Counted from the first letter of the stretch, positions 44,244 through 52,177 are shown. The stretch is DNA of 52,177 nt from SAR202 cluster bacterium Casp-Chloro-G3 (GCA_002816715.1 MUCJ01000041.1:1-52177); one strand, 5' to 3'. Notes: generated from the sequence alone by a model not told the origin. Made by a program: numbers and translations.

Positions 44244-45950
44244 TTACCTTCTGGTTAGCTTTGGTGAAAATTTCACGCCGAGGCACGCCCCAGTGGGGCA
44301 GCGTCGCTCTAGAACATGAGCGTCAAACTCAGGGCCAAAATACTTGATGGCCGAAGAAACCGGGTTGAACCCCAGTTGACCGTGGCCGCACAACGACCCG
44401 GCTTGCATGTTCAAACCAACGCTGCGCATTAACTCCAGGTCGCCGCGCTCGCCCTCCAAACGGCAGATGCGCTCCAGAACTTCCAGCAAATGGCTCATTC
44501 CCATTCGGCAGGGGAAGCACTTGCCGCAAGATTCGTACTGGCAGAAGGCGATCAAGGCCCGGGTCAGATCGACTATGCAGGTGTCTTCATCCGCCGCTAT
44601 AATGCCGCCAGAACCCAGGATTGCCCCGGCCTCCCGGAAAACTTCAAAGTCCAGGGCCAGGTCCATATTGTCGACCCCCAACACGCCCCCCAGCGGCCCA
44701 CCAGTCTGCACCAGTTTCAGATCCTTACCGCCTTTGATTCCGCCAGCGATTTCATAAAGCACTTGGTTCAGATTTAGGCCCATGGGAACTTCCACCATGC
44801 CGGTGTAGTTCAGCGGGCCAGACAGACACAGAATGGCCGTGCCAGTGCTGCGTCCGTGGCCAATACCGGCGAACCATGCTCCGCCTTTGGCCACAATCTC
44901 CGGCACATAGGCCAAAGTCTTGACGTTATTAATGTTGGTCGGTTTGCCAAAGAGACCCACCTGGGCTGGAAAAGGCGGTCGGTATCGGGGCATAGACCGC
45001 TTGCCTTCAATGGCCTCCATCAGAGCAGTCTCTTCACCAGAGACATAAGAGTCTCCGGTAAGAGCGACTTCCAGGTCGAAGCTGTAATCGCTGCCCAGGA
45101 TGTTCTGGCCGAGCAAACCCAATTCATAAGCCTGCTCCACCGCGCCCCGAGCACGATCTACCGGGCCGTCGTGGCCGTGGCGGACGAATATATACCCGTT
45201 GCTGGCTCCGGTGGCATAGCCAGCCAAGATGATGCCCTCAACCACCGTATGGGGATCGCTTTCCAGAATGCCCTTGTCGTTGAAGGCTCCCGGGTCGCCT
45301 TCCTCACAGTTGCACAGTACATACTTGACCGGCTCTTTGGAGCCAGCCAGGAAGTTCCACTTGGTGCCGGTAGCAAAGGCCGCTCCCCCTCGCCCCCGCA
45401 GACCGGATGCGTTAACTTGCTCCAGCATTTCCTGGGCGGTCATTTCGGTCAGCGACTGGTTAAGGGCCTGATAACCGCCATTGGCGATGTACTGATAGAT
45501 GTCACCCGGATCAATGTTACCGGCGTTACGCAGAGCAATGCGCGTCTCACTGGCTTTCATTGGGTGAGCACTCAGCGCGGGAATGCCGTCGATGCTGCTT
45601 TCGCCAATGTATCCCAGAGCCAAGTGAGCCACCGGGGTTCCCAAGACAACATGGGAGGCGACTATCTCCTCGGCAGTCTCTGGCGTTACGTCACGGTAGA
45701 TGACCCGGGAGCCGCCGGGCAGTTGCACATCGACCAGGGGCTCAGCAAAACAAGGGCCTAAGCAGCCAACTTCGCTGATTTGAGCGGCCACACCATGACG
45801 CTGCAAGGATGACTCCAGCGCGACCAGAACGGCATCGGAGCCCGCTGCTTTGCCGCAGAGGGCCGCGCCGACTCTAATCCAGGGAGTCTCCCCTTCGGTT
45901 AGCGACTTCCAGCGGCGGTCGGCCTCGGCGGCTAGCTCGACGAAACTCAT
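44244..45950 (-). CDS. nuoF: NADH-quinone oxidoreductase subunit F (FMN, NADH site)
   Basis: A 568-aa subunit with an extra N-terminal thioredoxin-like [2Fe-2S] domain (ALCGKAAGSDAV … EVGCLGPCFAEPLVDV), as in HoxF/HndC-type proteins. It is followed by the NuoF core: GLRGRGGAAFATGTKW (NADH/FMN site) and CNCEEGDPGAFNDK. The C-terminal cluster N3 motif is YESCGKCFPCRMG with a later Cys in GSLCGHGQ. It oxidises NADH and passes electrons to NuoG. The fused N-terminal domain is common in bifurcating or NAD-linked FDH/hydrogenase modules. Confidence 0.95.
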   Translation of the reverse strand: MSFVELAAEADRRWKSLTEGETPWIRVGAALCGKAAGSDAVLVALESSLQRHGVAAQISEVGCLGPCFAEPLVDVQLPGGSRVIYRDVTPETAEEIVASHVVLGTPVAHLALGYIGESSIDGIPALSAHPMKASETRIALRNAGNIDPGDIYQYIANGGYQALNQSLTEMTAQEMLEQVNASGLRGRGGAAFATGTKWNFLAGSKEPVKYVLCNCEEGDPGAFNDKGILESDPHTVVEGIILAGYATGASNGYIFVRHGHDGPVDRARGAVEQAYELGLLGQNILGSDYSFDLEVALTGDSYVSGEETALMEAIEGKRSMPRYRPPFPAQVGLFGKPTNINNVKTLAYVPEIVAKGGAWFAGIGHGRSTGTAILCLSGPLNYTGMVEVPMGLNLNQVLYEIAGGIKGGKDLKLVQTGGPLGGVLGVDNMDLALDFEVFREAGAILGSGGIIAADEDTCIVDLTRALIAFCQYESCGKCFPCRMGMSHLLEVLERICRLEGERGDLELMRSVGLNMQAGSLCGHGQLGFNPVSSAIKYFGPEFDAHVLERRCPTGACLGVKFSPKLTRR

Positions 45951-46013
45951 AACCGCCTGCGCGAACCGAGCATGAACATTCCATTGGGTTGGTATCGAAA
46001 TAGTCGCGGCACT

Positions 46014-46505
46014 TCAGTTGCCACCTTGGCCGTGAGGGCTGGGGCTGGCAAGGAGTGCGGTTACGGCGGCCCGCACTTTCTCCGGGGACTGCCGCCCCAT
46101 TAGATTATGATCGGCGGATATGACCGGAGCCTGAGCGCAGGCACCCAGACAGGTGTTGTAGCGCAAAGAGAGTTTTCCATCTGAAGTATCACCCTCGCCT
46201 TCAACCCCGACCTGATCCAACGCGGCGGCAATAACCGCCATCGCCCCCATCAAATGGCAAGAGGGCCCCCAGCAAAGCTCTAGCTGGTGCTCACAGGGAG
46301 GGTCGAACCTGAAGTTGGGGTAAAAAGACGCTACCGCCCAGACGTCGTTGATGGTGGTGCCGGTGAGGTCGGCGACTTCTTCCACCGCGTCTTTCGGAAT
46401 GTAACCAATGGCGTCCTCCACTGCCAGCAGTGAGGAAAGAACGGTAACGGTAGGTTGCGGCTGGTTGTGGATAGCGGCGGTTATCCTTTGCTTGAGTCCA
46501 TCCAT
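46014..46505 (-). CDS. nuoE: NADH-quinone oxidoreductase subunit E ([2Fe-2S])
   Basis: A 163-aa thioredoxin-like [2Fe-2S] protein. The four cluster Cys are in ELCWGPSCHLMGA and RYNTCLGACAQAPV. An N-terminal helical bundle (LLAVEDAIGYIPKDAVEEVA) is typical. It is the first gene of the nuoE-F-G-FNR group, with a promoter 68 nt upstream. Confidence 0.95.
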   Translation of the reverse strand: MDGLKQRITAAIHNQPQPTVTVLSSLLAVEDAIGYIPKDAVEEVADLTGTTINDVWAVASFYPNFRFDPPCEHQLELCWGPSCHLMGAMAVIAAALDQVGVEGEGDTSDGKLSLRYNTCLGACAQAPVISADHNLMGRQSPEKVRAAVTALLASPSPHGQGGN

Positions 46506-46572
46506 AACACGCGCACTCAGCTACTCCACAGCAAATTATCGGTTCGTGAAATTTGTAACAATCTCCACCGCA

Positions 46573-46602
46573 ATGGTAGCACAGAGGCCGTCGGCGATTC
46601 AA
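46573..46602 (-). promoter_or_regulatory. Promoter of the nuoE operon
   Basis: On the minus strand, TTGAAT (46597-46602), an 18-nt spacer and TACCAT (46573-46578) stand 68 nt before the nuoE ATG. Both boxes match at 4-5 of 6 positions. Confidence 0.5.
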
Positions 46603-46659
46603 CTAGAAACGGCTAGGATTGGAAGGAAATAGCTTAGTCCACAATCAGCAATTCAGCCA

Positions 46660-47301
46660 CTAGGAAGCCGGGGCCTCCAGCAACTTGCTCATCGCCGATT
46701 GGAAAATTTCGTAGGGGTGCGCCCCGGTGAAGAGCAGGTTGCCCACCACAAAGGTTGGTATCCCTCGGATGCCGTGCCCCAGGGCTTGCTGGTATTGCTC
46801 CATAACGGCAGGTGTGTACAGGCTGCTCTCCAATCCCGCCAGCAACTCAGTTGAATTCAACGAAACTTGCTGAGCCAGGCCCTCAATCACCGCCAGGTCG
46901 CCCAAGTCTTGTCCATCTTCCCAGTAGGCTTTGTAGGCCGCGTGGTGGAACTCCATGAACTTGCCCTGCCGCTGGGCGTACTCGGTGGCCTCCAAGATGT
47001 ACATGGTGTTGGGAGTGACTTTGGGGGGCCGCATGATCAAGTTGGACTCGCTGGCTTGACTCCGCAGAGGCTCGCTAAGCTGGCCGTCGGCCTCACCGGG
47101 TCGGGGTTGCCGCACAATACCTTCCTTGGGGGTATCTGGCCGCAGCAAATACGCTTGGCCGACGATTGAAATGTTGTAGTCTTGACTCAACCGGTCGACT
47201 CTTTCCAGGCCGACATAGCACCAGGGTCAAATATAGTCGTACCAGACTACTACTTTAACCGGGTCGGAAGTGTTGAGGGGATGCTGGACAGGTTCGGTCA
47301 T
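46660..47301 (-). CDS. Selenocysteine-containing DsbA/FrnE-like oxidoreductase (U-P-W-C site)
   Basis: A 213-aa thioredoxin-fold protein read through one in-frame TGA (47227-47229) as Sec25. AGGAGT lies 5 nt before the ATG (47299-47301). The site reads VVVWYDYI-U-PWCYVGLER, the classic DsbA/FrnE C-P-W-C motif with Sec for the first Cys and the resolving Cys kept. The remainder is FrnE-like: a long helical insert (YAQRQGKFMEFHHAAYKAYWE) and the cis-Pro loop GIRGIPTFVVGN. No signal peptide is visible, so it is probably cytoplasmic. A frame starting at 47190 loses the active site. It is upstream of nuoE on the same strand but 154 nt away and behind a separate promoter. Confidence 0.92.
47187..47213 (-). 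promoter_or_regulatory. Putative bacterial SECIS hairpin (Sec-DsbA 2)
   Basis: On the coding strand, TCGGCC, a bulged T and GG (47213-47205) pair with CC and GGTTGA (47194-47187), two pairs being G-U, around a 10-nt loop. The stem begins 13 nt after the TGA. A bulged U near the loop is a known mark of bacterial SECIS elements bound by SelB. Confidence 0.65.
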
Positions 47302-47497
47302 AACTACTCCTGTTCCATTTTGATGAGTTGGAGGGGAAGAACAGGTGGAGTCTAGCAGCGACGTGTTGGCTGGTCAACCGGGTGTTTATATCTTGCGATG
47401 CCGTTTGAAACCGTTTGATACCGTGGTTAAAAATCAAAACTAGTTTCTGTAGGTGGAGGAACTAAAGGGAACTGAGGTCAACAAGCGAGAGTTGCTG

Positions 47498-48712
47498 CTA
47501 TCCGAACACCTGCTTGACTACCTCGAGCAGATGAGCCGGACTGAAGGGTTTGGCCAGCATGCCAAAGGCCCCGGCGGCCATGATTTCACGAATGGCTTGC
47601 TGGCCGGGGTTGCCGCTGGAGACTATCACCTTCACCAGAGGGTCTAGCTCCCGAAGCTTGTGGAAGGTGGTGAGGCCATCCATGCCGGGCAAGGACATAT
47701 CAAGGATGACGGCCTTAGTCGCGCCATCTGAATCTTGATAAGCTTTGAGGGCTTCTTCGCCACTGGTTACACCAACGACTTCCATTTGTTCGCTTTTCAG
47801 TATCTCAGCAATCAGCACATGGATAATCGCTTCATCATCCACGACCAACAGGGTTTGGAGAGTTTGCGCGCCCTCAAACCTGAGTGCCGCATTGGTCTCA
47901 GGTGGCATCTCCTGCATGACCGGCCAGTAGATATCGACACAGGTACCTACCGAGAGTTCACTAGACACTTCGATGAATCCCTGATGAGCGTGAACCGCAT
48001 CATAAACAATGGTCAGGCCCAGACCCCGGTCCTTGCCGTACTTGGTGGTAAAGAAAGGGTCAAACATTGATCCCTTGACCGAATCTTCCATTCCCTCTCC
48101 AGTGTCGCTGACCCGTAGGCGTAGATACGGGCTCTTGACGCCTGAAGCTGGCTCGGTCACTTGCTCCAATGTGGTCTCCCAGCAGAGTCTGCCGCCTTCC
48201 GGCATGGCCTCGACCGCGTTCTGCCAAAGGTGCCGGCAAATCTGTTCAAGCTGGTCGCCATCACAGAGCAGGGACGGCAAGCCACGGCTGGGCTCAACTT
48301 GAACTTGCACCGTAGTGGGCAGGTCTACTCTAGCCTTGGCCAAGAATTCATCAACCGAGCTGCTCAAATCCAGTTGGGTCAGCTCAACCGGCTTGTTGTT
48401 GGCGAATGCCGAAAGCCAGCTAGTCAGTTTTAGCGCCTCACCGGCCGAAGCCTCAATCTGCTCCGCCATTCCCCGATTGGGTTCATCGTCTTTTAGTCGA
48501 GTCTGCAAGATAGATGCGAAGCCCTGCATCACCGCGATGAAATTGTTGAAATCATGGGCGGTCCGGCGGGAGAAGCGTTTGGCGACTTGAATGGAATGGT
48601 CCAATTGAGCGTCGTCGATCCTAGAGCGCACGCGGTTGGCCGCCGGTTCGTTCGAACTACCGTTGGGCGTTACAGGATTATCTGGTTTGGAGTTGTAAGC
48701 TTGAGACAGCAT
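47498..48712 (-). CDS. Histidine kinase fused to a C-terminal receiver domain
   Basis: A 404-aa soluble two-component protein. After a disordered start, the phospho-acceptor helix is RRTAHDFNNFIAVMQGF (H-D-F-N-N type). The ATPase follows with QNAVEAMPEGG (N box), VSDTGEGM (G1) and GLGLTIVYDAVHAHQG (G2). From residue ~285 a receiver domain has LLVVDDEAII, the phospho-acceptor Asp in VILDMSLPGMDGL, and Lys in MLAKPFSPAHL. No sensor or membrane segment is present, so input must come from a partner protein. The gap 47302-47497 holds nothing clear. Confidence 0.92.
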   Translation of the reverse strand: MLSQAYNSKPDNPVTPNGSSNEPAANRVRSRIDDAQLDHSIQVAKRFSRRTAHDFNNFIAVMQGFASILQTRLKDDEPNRGMAEQIEASAGEALKLTSWLSAFANNKPVELTQLDLSSSVDEFLAKARVDLPTTVQVQVEPSRGLPSLLCDGDQLEQICRHLWQNAVEAMPEGGRLCWETTLEQVTEPASGVKSPYLRLRVSDTGEGMEDSVKGSMFDPFFTTKYGKDRGLGLTIVYDAVHAHQGFIEVSSELSVGTCVDIYWPVMQEMPPETNAALRFEGAQTLQTLLVVDDEAIIHVLIAEILKSEQMEVVGVTSGEEALKAYQDSDGATKAVILDMSLPGMDGLTTFHKLRELDPLVKVIVSSGNPGQQAIREIMAAGAFGMLAKPFSPAHLLEVVKQVFG

Positions 48713-48949
48713 TAGCTTCTGGCCTCTAACGTGCCGTGGTTTAACGAAACCATTCTCTTGAGCGGCATGAGAGATTTTCGGGTTTCGAATGACATGTGCA
48801 TATTGTGGGTCAGGTCAGCTAGATTCTTAAGGGTGACAACCCACAAGCGTAGGAGGGTGTTTCGCCAAACCGGCTATGCCGATAACGGAAAACCCAAAGG
48901 TTTCAGGTTGGGATTGGGAGGTTGGTGGGGGCTTTGACCGAGTGATTGC
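48713..48949. other. Intergenic region with short hairpins, unassigned
   Basis: This 237-bp gap lies upstream of the histidine kinase and downstream of the HAD gene (both minus). It includes small inverted repeats such as CGGC-TAT-GCCG and AAACC-CAAA-GGTTT near 48870-48905. A structured RNA or terminator is possible, but I cannot match it to a known riboswitch class. Confidence 0.25.
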
Positions 48950-49717
48950 CTACTCTTCTACCTGGTCTTGCAATTGGGTAATGCGCTGGTGTTTAGCTGG
49001 CTGAAGTGAATGAGGAGCCGCCGCCAGGAGTGGAGCGAGGTCGCTCAGGCTGGCTATCCGGATGCAATCGTTTATATCGGGATGGAAGCCGCCTCGATCG
49101 ATCAACACCGGATGGATTCCCACCCCACGGGCACCCAATACGTCGGACCGATGCTGGTCACCCACGTGAACTGCCTCTTGCGGCGCAACCGTGGCCCGCT
49201 CCAATGCCGCCAAAAATATGGGAGCTCCGGGTTTTTCTGACCCGATCTCAGCCGAGTCGACGACGAAGTCCACGTATTGGCCAATACCCAGCCGCCGACA
49301 AATCTCCAGCATGTCTCTCCGCAGGTTGGAAATTATGCCCACCTGAAAACCACTATTGTGCAAATGGGCCAGCGCAGCCACGGTATCATCAAAGAGCATA
49401 AACTCTTTGGGCACCGAGGCCGCCATCTCCCAGATTCTTTGGGCCAAGTCTGGGCTAACCGAGAGGCCGGCATTATCCAGAATCATTTGTTCGTAGCTGG
49501 TAAAAAATTTCAGGCGGTCCTCGTCAGAACGCAATGCGAGAGGTCGGTTTTCATTCTCCCGATTAAAATAAACATCAGCGATGGCGTACCCATGCTTAAC
49601 GCCTTCTTCTGAGATGTTCAGCCCAAATTCCTGACACGCCGATTGCTGAATCTGTTCTAGTGGGGGCCAGAATTTCACCAGGGTATTGTAGAAATCAAAG
49701 AATACTGCTTTTATCAT
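48950..49717 (-). CDS. HAD-superfamily hydrolase (HAD-IA)
   Basis: A 255-aa HAD phosphatase-like protein. Motifs: VFFDFYNTLVKF (nucleophile Asp), VGIISNLRRD (Ser/Thr motif), Lys in EIGSEKPGAPIF, and HVGDQHRSDVLGARGVG (acidic motif). The helical cap lies between. It hydrolyses a small phosphate ester or a haloacid; the substrate is unknown. A promoter overlapped by an 8-bp palindrome lies about 100 nt upstream. Confidence 0.88.
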   Translation of the reverse strand: MIKAVFFDFYNTLVKFWPPLEQIQQSACQEFGLNISEEGVKHGYAIADVYFNRENENRPLALRSDEDRLKFFTSYEQMILDNAGLSVSPDLAQRIWEMAASVPKEFMLFDDTVAALAHLHNSGFQVGIISNLRRDMLEICRRLGIGQYVDFVVDSAEIGSEKPGAPIFLAALERATVAPQEAVHVGDQHRSDVLGARGVGIHPVLIDRGGFHPDINDCIRIASLSDLAPLLAAAPHSLQPAKHQRITQLQDQVEE

Positions 49718-49811
49718 TTAGGTATTATTTTCTCGCCAATACGTACCGTCACCCCAGCCGCATATTGCAGGGGCCGGATCTAATGGGTCAGTCCAACACT
49801 AAATGGGAAGG

Positions 49812-49847
49812 CTGTGGCATTCTAGCATACTGCCACAGAGATGTGAA
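49812..49847 (-). promoter_or_regulatory. Promoter with overlapping palindromic operator, HAD gene
   Basis: On the minus strand, TTCACA (49842-49847), a 17-nt spacer and TAGAAT (49819-49824) form a good promoter. A perfect 8-bp inverted repeat, CTGTGGCA-N11-TGCCACAG (49812-49838), straddles the -10. That position suits a repressor site. The rest of 49718-49961 shows no gene. Confidence 0.6.
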
Positions 49848-49961
49848 TCCTAATCATCTGAACCGGCTACTGGCCAATCCTATAATCAGCGACCGTAGGG
49901 CCTGCACGGGGTCGATTCCAGCCGTATTGAATCTCCGGTCGCCGCCGGTACTACACCAGTA

Positions 49962-50759
49962 TCATAATTGCAGCAACAGCCGCAAAGTATCGGCGACTTC
50001 TATCGGTGAATCTAACCGGTACCGGGCCTTGGTGGGATGCCCAGCGGGGCCAACAAAAACTGCGATTCCACCGGCATCCTGAACGACGCTAAATCCAGCC
50101 TCATCGGTAAGGTCATCCCCAAAATAAGTGGCTAGCGTGGCATCGGCTAGTGTGCTATTGAAATGAACATCCATAATCTTGGCTATGGCCTTGCCTTTAT
50201 CCCACTCCACGTTGGGACGAACTTCCAAGACCTTCTTCCCGCGTGTAATCCTAACAACATTGTCGCCAACATCAGAGGCCACGACGCTATTGAACGTATT
50301 TTCCACCTGGTCTACCAGGTCTTCAGGAGTCAGGCGGTAATGCACGCTCAATGTAAGCCCTTTGTTCTCAACTATTACCCCCGGGTATAGGCTCAACTCC
50401 CGGCTTAGCTTTTGGCAGATCAGTTCCAAGTTTTCACTGAAGGCCATAGCTTCTGGATGGAGAAACTGTTCGCCCAGCCCAGCCATTTCCAAGCCGTGGT
50501 TTCCAGCGTAAATAATGTCGCTCACGCCCACCCGTTCTTGAACATCCGCCAAACTCCGACCGCTAATTACGCCAAGAACAAACCTGGAGTTAGCCTTCAA
50601 ACCGTTGAGTAGTTGCCGTGTGTCTGATGACAGAATGGCCTGCTCAGGCCGGGGGACTATCGAAGACAGAGTGCCATCATAGTCGAGCAAAAGCAAAGTC
50701 CGGCTTGCCCGCCGAAACTGTTCCATAACACTGGGCCAAACGCTCAACAAGTGGGGCAT
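49962..50759 (-). CDS. otsB: Trehalose-6-phosphate phosphatase
   Basis: A 265-aa HAD-superfamily enzyme. Motifs: TLLLLDYDGTLSSIVPRPEQ, VISGRSLADVQ, the Lys region GKKVLEVRPNVEWDKGKA, and YFGDDLTDEAGF. It removes phosphate from trehalose-6-phosphate to give trehalose, a compatible solute. It follows otsA by 21 nt. No good Shine-Dalgarno is seen before its ATG. Confidence 0.94.
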   Translation of the reverse strand: MPHLLSVWPSVMEQFRRASRTLLLLDYDGTLSSIVPRPEQAILSSDTRQLLNGLKANSRFVLGVISGRSLADVQERVGVSDIIYAGNHGLEMAGLGEQFLHPEAMAFSENLELICQKLSRELSLYPGVIVENKGLTLSVHYRLTPEDLVDQVENTFNSVVASDVGDNVVRITRGKKVLEVRPNVEWDKGKAIAKIMDVHFNSTLADATLATYFGDDLTDEAGFSVVQDAGGIAVFVGPAGHPTKARYRLDSPIEVADTLRLLLQL

Positions 50760-50780
50760 AAAAACTAGCGGTTATTTGGA

Positions 50781-52177
50781 CTAAAGCGCCGAAGACGACA
50801 TAACTTCACCTTGGGACGCTCGACCGCGTCGGGCACGCTGAAGGAGCTGCACCAACATTTGGGCTGCCCATTTGTAGATATTGTTCTCCTGCACGGTGGA
50901 GCGCATTTGCTGCATGCGCCATTGACGCTCCGGCTGGGGCATGGTGACCGCCTTGAGGATATTGTCGGCAAATTCTTCAGTGGCGTAAGGGTTGACGATG
51001 AGGGCCTGCGTTAGCTCAAGAGCAGCTCCGGTGAAAGGACTCAAGATCAGGACTCCATCCTCGTCGAAGCGGCTGGCAGCGTATTCTTTGGCCACCAGGT
51101 TCATACCGTCATGCAGCGAGCTTACCACGCAGAATTGGGCCAGCCGACGCAGGGCCATCAACGTATCCCCAGGCAAATCGTCGGGCAAATAGATAATGGG
51201 CTGCCAGCCATTCCTGGCGAATTTACTGTTGATATCATCCAATAACTGCTCAATCTGTTCGGCCAGCCAGCGATAGGCATCAATGTCGGCCCGACTGATT
51301 ACTCCAGCCTGGATGAATACCACTTTCTCAAGATATTGAGGGTATTTCTCAAAGAATCGACCAATGGCCTTGAAGCGGTGCGGTATCCCCTTGGTATAGT
51401 CGATTCGGTCGATGCCCAGACCCACAACCTGGCCTTCCAGATTCAATTCATTGACCAGGCGTTCCATTTCCAGATCAACATCGTCGCTCTGAGCTTCCCG
51501 GTTGATCTGCTCAAAGTCTACGCTAATTGGGAATGGCCGGACGAGGGTCGTTCCGCCTTTATAGCTGGCGAAGTTGTATTCCTGGTCAACTCTGGCGTCT
51601 AAAGATCTGGAAACGCTGGCGACAAAGTTGTTGGAATGCTCACCGATATGGAATCCGAGCAAATCGTTGCCCAACAAACCGTCGAGTATCTCTTCCTGCC
51701 AGGGGCATATCCGAAAAATGTCGGGGTTGGGCCAGGGAATGTGCCAGAACTGGCCGGTGATTACGTCGGCGTCCGCTGAACGCAGCAGCCGGGACAACAA
51801 GGCCAGATGATAATCTTGAATAAAAACGACAGCGGGCTTACTGCCGATTTCATCCAATATGTTACCGGCAAACGACTCGTTAACTCTTTGGTATGTCTGC
51901 CAGTCTCGCAATTCAAACGTAGGCTCAGTGTAGGCATTGTGACAGAGAGGCCAGAGAGCGTCGTTAGAGAACCCGTAGTAGTACCCTTGTTCTTCCTGCT
52001 CAGTCAGCCACAAGAGCCGCAACGCATACTTTGGGTCGTCGGGGGGTACCATCACCTTATTGCCCGCTTCCACCACCAGACGATCGCCGGTTCCGCCCCC
52101 GTGAGCCACCCACGTCCCGCCGCAGGCTTGCATCAGAGGATCAATTGCGTTAATCTGAGGTGGCCCCCAAAAATCGG
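50781..52177 (-). CDS. otsA: Trehalose-6-phosphate synthase, cut by the window edge
   Basis: At least 465 aa of a GT20 glycosyltransferase; the frame stays open through the right edge (DFWGPPQINAIDPL precedes the first internal Met). Motifs: WHIPWPNPDIFRICPWQEE, LLGNDLLGFHIGEHSNNF, GIDRIDYTKGIPHRFKAI and SLHDGMNLVAKEYAA. It joins UDP- or GDP-glucose to glucose-6-phosphate. With otsB it forms the OtsAB trehalose pathway. The N-terminal residues are outside the window. Confidence 0.95.
   Translation of the reverse strand, partial: DFWGPPQINAIDPLMQACGGTWVAHGGGTGDRLVVEAGNKVMVPPDDPKYALRLLWLTEQEEQGYYYGFSNDALWPLCHNAYTEPTFELRDWQTYQRVNESFAGNILDEIGSKPAVVFIQDYHLALLSRLLRSADADVITGQFWHIPWPNPDIFRICPWQEEILDGLLGNDLLGFHIGEHSNNFVASVSRSLDARVDQEYNFASYKGGTTLVRPFPISVDFEQINREAQSDDVDLEMERLVNELNLEGQVVGLGIDRIDYTKGIPHRFKAIGRFFEKYPQYLEKVVFIQAGVISRADIDAYRWLAEQIEQLLDDINSKFARNGWQPIIYLPDDLPGDTLMALRRLAQFCVVSSLHDGMNLVAKEYAASRFDEDGVLILSPFTGAALELTQALIVNPYATEEFADNILKAVTMPQPERQWRMQQMRSTVQENNIYKWAAQMLVQLLQRARRGRASQGEVMSSSAL

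Noticed and set aside
48820-48920. A c-di-GMP-I or fluoride riboswitch
   Set aside because: A few short motifs look similar (GCCAAACC, small hairpins) but the conserved core is not matched and no plus-strand gene follows.
1-52177. An alternative genetic code with UGA read as Trp or Gly
   Set aside because: UGA clearly ends many genes (nuoL, dinG, cca and others), and Trp and Gly use normal codons.
1-52177. CRISPR arrays, prophage, tRNA or rRNA genes
   Set aside because: No regularly spaced direct repeats, phage structural genes, tRNA cloverleafs or rRNA segments were seen.

Overview
The window reads like a chromosomal segment of a Chloroflexota bacterium, probably of the Dehalococcoidia/SAR202 side. 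This is inference from gene content: a Chlor_Arch_YYY (DUF2298) membrane protein followed by an Agl23/TIGR03663-type GT39 protein, and a split complex I. UGA is an ordinary stop for many genes here (nuoL, cca, dinG), so the genetic code is standard, apart from three exceptions described next.

Main result: three genes carry one in-frame TGA exactly where their family has its catalytic cysteine, and each reads on as an intact protein. They are a DsbA/FrnE-like protein at 24126-24761 (+) with site U-P-F-V, a second DsbA/FrnE-like protein at 46660-47301 (-) with U-P-W-C, and an ArsC/Spx-like reductase at 37031-37387 (-) with U-S-T-C. Each has a good Shine-Dalgarno and an ATG upstream of the TGA, and a hairpin 13-16 nt after it, as expected of a bacterial SECIS. 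I read them as three selenoproteins. Ordinary ORF calling truncates all three at the N-terminus and loses the active site. The Sec machinery (selA, selB, selC, selD) is not in the window.

Layout. 1-8496 (-): a complex I operon in the order nuoA-B-C-[two HicB-like genes]-D-H-I-[double CxCxxC protein]-[micro-ORF]-J-K-[micro-ORF]-L-M, running off the left edge, with a strong promoter at 8551-8580. 8748-10561 (-): a flavin-reductase-domain protein and a CinA/NMN-deamidase plus nucleotidyltransferase fusion. 10830-12236: an IS630-type HTH remnant and a beta-propeller lipoprotein. 12502-15064 (+): amidohydrolase, trmD, thioesterase. 15136-16439 (-): speD-speE. 16705-21385 (+): PHP phosphoesterase, exonuclease-DinG helicase, OGG1-type glycosylase. 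21388-23869 (-): quinone-reductase-like MDR, zinc-ribbon protein, CCA nucleotidyltransferase. 24126-34542 (+): Sec-DsbA, rnc, ftsY, then an envelope/glycan group (YYY protein, GT39 protein, flippase-like protein, FAD oxidoreductase) and a small Tat-signal protein. 34626-40093 (-): mutL, HAD protein, Sec-ArsC, mutS. 40260-47301 (-): Sec-DsbA, nuoE, nuoF, a NuoG/FdhA-like protein and a ferredoxin-NADP reductase. 47498-52177 (-): histidine kinase-receiver protein, HAD hydrolase, otsB and otsA (cut by the right edge).

How it fits together: the electron-input module (nuoEFG plus FNR) is 30 kb from the membrane/quinone module. Its large subunit has the sequence of an FDH-type molybdopterin subunit but no Cys/Sec metal ligand. 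Two copies of a roughly 130-bp MITE-like repeat with TA-flanked inverted ends lie at 17479 and 44080, the second inside the nuoF-nuoG gap. A different palindromic repeat lies at 29073. All calls come from reading sequence and translations; no database search was possible.
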